Of a stretch of DNA of 40,821 nt, positions 36,885-40,821 are shown piece after piece. Made by a program: the position numbers and the translations under genes. Each line of letters begins with the position of its first letter. Position 1 is the stretch's first letter. Under the pieces are notes generated by a model, which searched no databases, was not told the origin of the DNA, and saw nothing but the letters and a program-made list of their open reading frames with translations. The DNA comes from a virus: the IMG/VR virus record IMGVR_UViG_3300009285_003650, positions 1 through 40,821 of that record. One strand, 5' to 3'.

Positions 36885-37678
36885 GTTTCTCCTTTTTGTG
36901 GAATGAGTTTCCTCGGGTCAGAACTGAACACGTGATTGCCACAGTGGCCCAGCATGGCAACCGTGTCGGCGTACAACTTGTACCCCGCTCCCCTGGCCAA
37001 TTCACAAAACCAGGTGTCTTCACCGCGGTACGGGCTGCCGCCACAGGGCCAGAACTCATAGAAAAACTCATCTTCTGCCCCCGGGTTTTTGCCTTCCAGC
37101 ACTGACTTCCTCTCCGGGTACTTGGCCATCATAGCCAGGATCACCTCCCGCTTGACCATCAGAAACCCGCCCGGCAGCGTGTCCACTTCGACGGCCCACG
37201 GCAGCACGTCGGCGAACGGTTTGGGGCTCGTGGTAAGTCGCTGCCCAGCGGTGCTCAAATCGTCAAATCGACCATCCTTCGCTGCCTTCACGATTTCATC
37301 CCAAAAGATGAACCGCCGCGCATACACTCCGCCAAGGATGTCCATGTTCGCCGCCATCATCCTCACGGGCTCATCGGGTTTGGCAATTACATCCCCGTCC
37401 CACCACAGGCAGTGACTCATTCCTGACGCCATGAACTCGGAATTGAGTATGCACCTGGCCAATGGCACCAGGCTGTTGTTGCGATGGGTCCGGTGCCGAC
37501 AGTTGATCCCGCACTCGCCGAATATGCGCAGGGTTTTCGCAATCGCGTTGTCCGTCAGAGGATCGGCAGAGTTGTATAGCGGGGTGGCAATGAACAGCGA
37601 CCATTTCTTGGACTTCATGCCCGCCACGTCAATCGAGAAATTCCCGTCAGCCTGAATCTTGAAAAATGGGTCCATCAT
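36881..37678 (-). CDS. Glycosyltransferase-like protein (GT-A fold, DxD), 265 aa
   Basis: The 265-residue protein has SLFIATPLYN at the start of the fold, a metal-binding DGD in CLWWDGDVIAKP, LPGGFLMVKREVI, and a late GEDTWFCELARGAGYKLYAD. These are the usual landmarks of GT-2-like phage glycosyltransferases, where the late ED-WFC is the catalytic-base region. ATG 37678 overlaps the methyltransferase stop (ATGA). The acceptor is unknown; host surface glycans, virion proteins or hypermodified DNA bases are all possible. Confidence 0.75.
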   Translation of the reverse strand: MMDPFFKIQADGNFSIDVAGMKSKKWSLFIATPLYNSADPLTDNAIAKTLRIFGECGINCRHRTHRNNSLVPLARCILNSEFMASGMSHCLWWDGDVIAKPDEPVRMMAANMDILGGVYARRFIFWDEIVKAAKDGRFDDLSTAGQRLTTSPKPFADVLPWAVEVDTLPGGFLMVKREVILAMMAKYPERKSVLEGKNPGAEDEFFYEFWPCGGSPYRGEDTWFCELARGAGYKLYADTVAMLGHCGNHVFSSDPRKLIPQKGET

Positions 37679-38238
37679 GGTTTCACCAATCTCCAGCACG
37701 AGCCCGTGTTCGTCAGCGGCACGCGCATCTGGTCCACGAAGGCATACACCGCGTTGGCCACGCCCGACAGATAGAAGTCGTGCCCGGCCATTACGCCGCC
37801 CGTTTTCAGCGTTGGCCACCAGGCCGACAGGTCGGCCCGCACGTCTACCTCGTCGTGCGAGCCGTCAATGAACACGAAGTCCACCGAACCGGCATCGAAT
37901 ACGCGCGCGGCCAGCACCGAGGGGACCGCCAGGACGTGTACCGTGGACAGGACCGGCAAAAGGTTTCGACAAAATTCATGCAAGACCGTTCCGTGATCCA
38001 GAATAACCTTGTCTTGCTGGTGCACAGCCTCCTTGCTGCCGCGGAAGGTGTCCACGGCGTACAGCACCAAATCCTTGCCGCTGTTCGCGGCCTCTACCGC
38101 CAGGTGGGCCATGCTCTGTCCTTTCCATGAGCCCACCTCTACCAGGACGCCCCCCGCCGGCGCCTCGCGTACTGCCCGCTCGTATACGGCCTCGAAATCA
38201 AACCACCCAGGAACGCTGCGCCAGAAATGAAAGATCAC
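37675..38238 (-). CDS. Class I SAM-dependent methyltransferase
   Basis: The 187-residue protein carries the Rossmann-type SAM motif VLVEVGSWKGQS and, later, VDFVFIDGSHDEVDVRADLS followed by WWPTLKTGGVMAGHDF, the pattern of small-molecule or glycan O-methyltransferases (methyltransferase_24 type). Adjacent to a glycosyltransferase, it may methylate the transferred sugar. It overlaps large terminase by ATGA. Confidence 0.8.
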   Translation of the reverse strand: MIFHFWRSVPGWFDFEAVYERAVREAPAGGVLVEVGSWKGQSMAHLAVEAANSGKDLVLYAVDTFRGSKEAVHQQDKVILDHGTVLHEFCRNLLPVLSTVHVLAVPSVLAARVFDAGSVDFVFIDGSHDEVDVRADLSAWWPTLKTGGVMAGHDFYLSGVANAVYAFVDQMRVPLTNTGSCWRLVKP

Positions 38239-39971
38239 TTGGGAATCTCCTTTTTCTCTTCGCTCGCCACCAAACCTAGAATCACTGCGGCAACCAAACT
38301 CATGCGCTCACAATCCAGCCAGTGATTCTGCCGACCGATCTTGCGCCATACCCGTTTGCCATTCTTTTGGTCAATCTCCGGCTTCTCAGCCGCGAGGTGT
38401 TGCTGGTACTCATCCGACACGTCCGCCAGCAATCCCCAGGCCGGCCCGCTGCCGTTGATGAATAGCGCCAACATGTCGGCAATGGAATCAGTGCTGAACA
38501 AAAATAATGGCAACGTGGTTGCCCCCTGCGCCGTCGTGCCCATCGCCGGGTCAGCCCGCGTCACCGACCACAACCGCCGTACCTGCGAGCCGTCCGGCTC
38601 GTGATGCACGAAATGATCCTGTGGCGTGCCCTTGATCGGATGCCACCCCCACCGCTGACATTGCTGGTACACCTCGCTGGTGCGAAAACCTGAGTCCACC
38701 CCGACATCGTTGTCCTTGATGGCCAGCCGTTGCTGGACGGCCCGCAGGTCATCAAAGGTGAACACGCGGCCATAGTCGATCTGCTGGCTGATTCCGCCCA
38801 GCCCCCACGCGCGCGCCGTCCAGTAGATCACATCTGCCTGCACGTCCGCGGTCAAGAATATGCGCTTGGCGAACGGCCACACGTCGCCCGCTCGGAACTC
38901 CGTTTTACGTTGTGCAATCTGCGCGTAATCGGCAACATTGATCCGATCTTCCCACGGCTCGCCCAGCGTCTCGCAAATGAAAATCTTGAGCGGTTCCAGG
39001 TTGCCCATCTTCTTGAGTTCGTTCGCCCGTAGCCATTCCTTCACCAGATCGGCCCAGCGAATCCACGGCGGCAACAGCGCGTTCCAATGATAGCTCACAA
39101 CGCCCGGTTCTGGCGTCGGATTCTGCGCTTGCCAGTGGCCGGCTTCGACGATATGACGGCGTACAGTTGGCGAATCGAATTGATGCGCCTTGCAACCCTC
39201 ACACTCAATCCACACGCTATCGCCAACAGACGCGCCGACTGCCATTCCATCAACATATTTCAACTCCTTCCAAGTCAATCTCATTTCCGCCCCGCATCCC
39301 ATGCACGGCCAGACCCATTCGCACCGAGTCCCAGCCATGTACCGCTGGTCAAACTCATCGCCTTTCAGCATCGGCGTGCTGAATAACATCCGCTTCGCGC
39401 GCTCGTAGCTGCGCTGCCGCTTTTCGACCTTCTGCAAATGTCCCTCCGGCCACTGCCGGACCTCATCGGCGAACACCCGCGCATACGGATTCTGCTCCAA
39501 CGCCGTGCTGCTCTGTGCACCCGCAATATCCAGAGTCATCGTTTTGAGCCGGATCTTCCAGGTGGTCTTGTCCAACCGATTGTTCAGCAGCATCGGCGCC
39601 GCATCAGGACAGCGTTCCAGCGTGGGCGTGATACGCTCCTGGCTCGCGTCCTTTGCCAGTTCATCATTGCCCGTGATCCACAGCATGGTTGACGGATCGA
39701 ACGCGCACGCCCACGCCAGCGCAATCAACGCCGGCGCCGTCTTTCCGCATTGGCTCCCAGCCATCAGGACGATCTCCACAATTTCCTCGATCTGGTAGTC
39801 ATCAAGAATCTGCCGGGCCCAAGGCGTCCTGGCCAGTTCCCACCTATCCCCAGGCCGCCTCGTCCGGTCGCACCCGTACCGCCCATCGGCCAGCTTCCAG
39901 ATCGGCTCCAGATTCGGCACCTGCCACCCCAACCGCATCGCCTCCTTGTGTTCAGCGAGGACTACAGGCAT
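38235..39971 (-). CDS. terL: Terminase large subunit, lambda gpA-like
   Basis: The 578-residue protein has Walker A GSQCGKT (72-78) following IVLMA, a Walker B-like RVFADEVRQWPEG, and a C-terminal nuclease domain with FLTADVQADVIYWTARAWGL and DVGVDSGFRTSEV. This is the GpA family, which cuts concatemers at cos or pac and translocates DNA into the prohead. It overlaps the HTH gene by 10 nt upstream and the methyltransferase by 4 nt downstream. Confidence 0.93.
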   Translation of the reverse strand: MPVVLAEHKEAMRLGWQVPNLEPIWKLADGRYGCDRTRRPGDRWELARTPWARQILDDYQIEEIVEIVLMAGSQCGKTAPALIALAWACAFDPSTMLWITGNDELAKDASQERITPTLERCPDAAPMLLNNRLDKTTWKIRLKTMTLDIAGAQSSTALEQNPYARVFADEVRQWPEGHLQKVEKRQRSYERAKRMLFSTPMLKGDEFDQRYMAGTRCEWVWPCMGCGAEMRLTWKELKYVDGMAVGASVGDSVWIECEGCKAHQFDSPTVRRHIVEAGHWQAQNPTPEPGVVSYHWNALLPPWIRWADLVKEWLRANELKKMGNLEPLKIFICETLGEPWEDRINVADYAQIAQRKTEFRAGDVWPFAKRIFLTADVQADVIYWTARAWGLGGISQQIDYGRVFTFDDLRAVQQRLAIKDNDVGVDSGFRTSEVYQQCQRWGWHPIKGTPQDHFVHHEPDGSQVRRLWSVTRADPAMGTTAQGATTLPLFLFSTDSIADMLALFINGSGPAWGLLADVSDEYQQHLAAEKPEIDQKNGKRVWRKIGRQNHWLDCERMSLVAAVILGLVASEEKKEIPK

Positions 39972-40228
39972 GGTTTAATCCTTTGCAGCCGTTGACGCCA
40001 TCTACCTCTGTTGAAGTAGGAAGCCTCCAGGTCGGTGCGTATTAGTTTGGCAGCCTCGCTAATGGCCTGTACGCTGCAACCAAGCGCTCGTGCTGATGCC
40101 CTCATAGAAATCTTGGAATCGGTCAAAACAAAACACGCCGCAGCGAATGTAATGTCCATTCTCCCTCCGCGACACGCCAGAATATCCAAGACACTGGCAA
40201 GCGCTTCTCTTTTCTTCTCTGTTATCAT
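39962..40228 (-). CDS. Small HTH protein paralogous to the 58-594 gene, 88 aa
   Basis: The 88-residue protein contains SMRASARALGCSVQAISEAA followed by RTDLEA, which parallels SMREAARAIGVSPFTLGK and TDLDL in the product of 58-594. ATG 40228 overlaps the stop of the small terminase (ATGA). It sits between the small and large terminase genes. Likely a DNA-binding protein, perhaps an accessory packaging or regulatory factor. Confidence 0.65.
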   Translation of the reverse strand: MITEKKREALASVLDILACRGGRMDITFAAACFVLTDSKISMRASARALGCSVQAISEAAKLIRTDLEASYFNRGRWRQRLQRIKPCL

Positions 40229-40776
40229 CCCCCCCCATTCAATTTCGCCAGCACACCAGCCGCCCACTTCCTCAGCCAGTCCGACATCGCCGACGATGCC
40301 TCGGGGAACGCCCCCTTGAACGAATGCCCCACCGACGCTATCACCCGCGACTCGGCAGCCCGAACCTCAATCAGCGAGGCGGCGCAATCGGCCTTGCTGT
40401 GATACAACCCCTTGTCCCGATCAAAAAGGAAATCATCCCTCCGTATCCCCTTTTTTATCTTCGTGATCTCGGCTTCTAACTTTTGATCCCTAAGACTGGC
40501 CCGCTCGATCTTCTTTTGGTCTCTCGCCCGTATCCACGCCTCGACTTCGTTGAGTGAAAATAAACCGTTTGGTTTCTGCGGACAGCCCGCTTTGACCCAA
40601 GCTGATACGCTTCCGCCGTTCACCCCGTAGTGTTTGGCTATCGCGTTGCGGCTATGCAAATATATTCGAGATGGGGAGGGCAATTTGCGTTGGACCTTCG
40701 ATCTTGTCAGATCTCCTGATGTTCTCCGAGTTGCCAGCCTCCGCCTTTCGCCTTTTGCTATAGCAGGTGTAAGCAT
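40225..40776 (-). CDS. terS: Terminase small subunit, Nu1-like HTH
   Basis: The 183-residue protein has a winged-helix-like HTH of Nu1 type (IAKHYGVNGGSVSAWVKAGC then PNGLFSLNEVEAWI), a charged helical middle (KIERASLRDQKLEAEI) and a C-terminal helix region. Together with a GpA-type large subunit it forms a lambda-like terminase that recognises the packaging site. AAGGGGGG lies before ATG 40776. No clear promoter lies in the 45 nt to the window end; the transcript probably comes across the junction from the genes at 725-58. Confidence 0.8.
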   Translation of the reverse strand: MLTPAIAKGERRRLATRRTSGDLTRSKVQRKLPSPSRIYLHSRNAIAKHYGVNGGSVSAWVKAGCPQKPNGLFSLNEVEAWIRARDQKKIERASLRDQKLEAEITKIKKGIRRDDFLFDRDKGLYHSKADCAASLIEVRAAESRVIASVGHSFKGAFPEASSAMSDWLRKWAAGVLAKLNGGG

Positions 40777-40810
40777 GAAATCACACCCCCCTTACTAGAG
40801 AGCGTCTGCA

Positions 40811-40821
40811 CTTGCGAAACC
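40811..40821. repeat. Terminal direct repeat, right copy
   Basis: The last 11 bases, CTTGCGAAACC, repeat positions 1-11 exactly. See the left copy. Confidence 0.7.

Noticed and set aside
1-40821. Lysogeny genes (integrase, CI/Cro repressor, ParA) and a recognisable endolysin
   Set aside because: I searched the translated genes by eye and found none; remote homologs could still be missed.

Overview
This window looks like an essentially complete genome of a tailed phage (Caudoviricetes, siphovirus-type) of about 40.8 kb. An 11-base word, CTTGCGAAACC, occurs at both ends, so the molecule is probably circularly closed in assembly or has redundant ends. The host is not identifiable from the sequence. 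Sec signal peptides, a lipobox protein, BACON-like domains and SBBP-type beta-propeller repeats suggest a Gram-negative host from an environmental community. No integrase, repressor or other lysogeny gene was recognised, and no endolysin either.

Layout. An early/replication arm runs on the + strand (about 0.86-14.57 kb): a beta-helix repeat protein, DEDDy exonuclease, Mgm101-type annealing protein, small nuclease, superfamily II helicase, HNH nuclease, beta-class DNA methyltransferase, replication-initiator-like protein, primase, Lar-like zinc protein, MmcB-like nuclease-fold protein and many small genes. It meets a late arm on the - strand at about 14.58 kb. Read in its own direction from the right end, the late arm runs: small terminase, HTH protein, large terminase, methyltransferase, glycosyltransferase, then gpW-like connector, lambda-type portal, S49 protease, scaffold, coat, exported proteins, head-tail joining, tail tube, G/GT tail chaperones with a -1 frameshift site, tape measure, distal tail, an exported trimeric fibre, a probable lysis cassette of tiny membrane proteins, and a 7-bladed beta-propeller protein. 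Most neighbouring genes in both arms share ATGA or GTGA start/stop overlaps, so translational coupling is pervasive. Several genes of 23-58 codons were found by hand within these chains.

Most unusual feature. Three + strand transcripts (genes at 5738, 9220 and 35279) carry the same cassette: a TTGACR / 17-18 nt / TA-rich promoter; 6-8 nt later a leader made of two interleaved perfect helices (A-B-hairpin(s)-A'-B', an H-type pseudoknot); and then 17-19 nt with a Shine-Dalgarno before the start codon. A fourth pseudoknot lies at 861-951, and a weaker fifth at 4846-4924. The fourth opens a roughly 600-nt region that has no convincing gene but many long inverted repeats, and may be a large structured noncoding RNA. 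One cassette (35135-36393) sits antisense inside the late arm, between the glycosyltransferase block and the portal block. It drives two genes, the first ending in a glycine-rich loop reminiscent of RAMP/Cas7-type folds.

A second unusual feature is the number of exported proteins encoded inside the virion operon: four clear Sec signal peptides, plus a lipobox protein and two proteins with internal membrane or signal segments.
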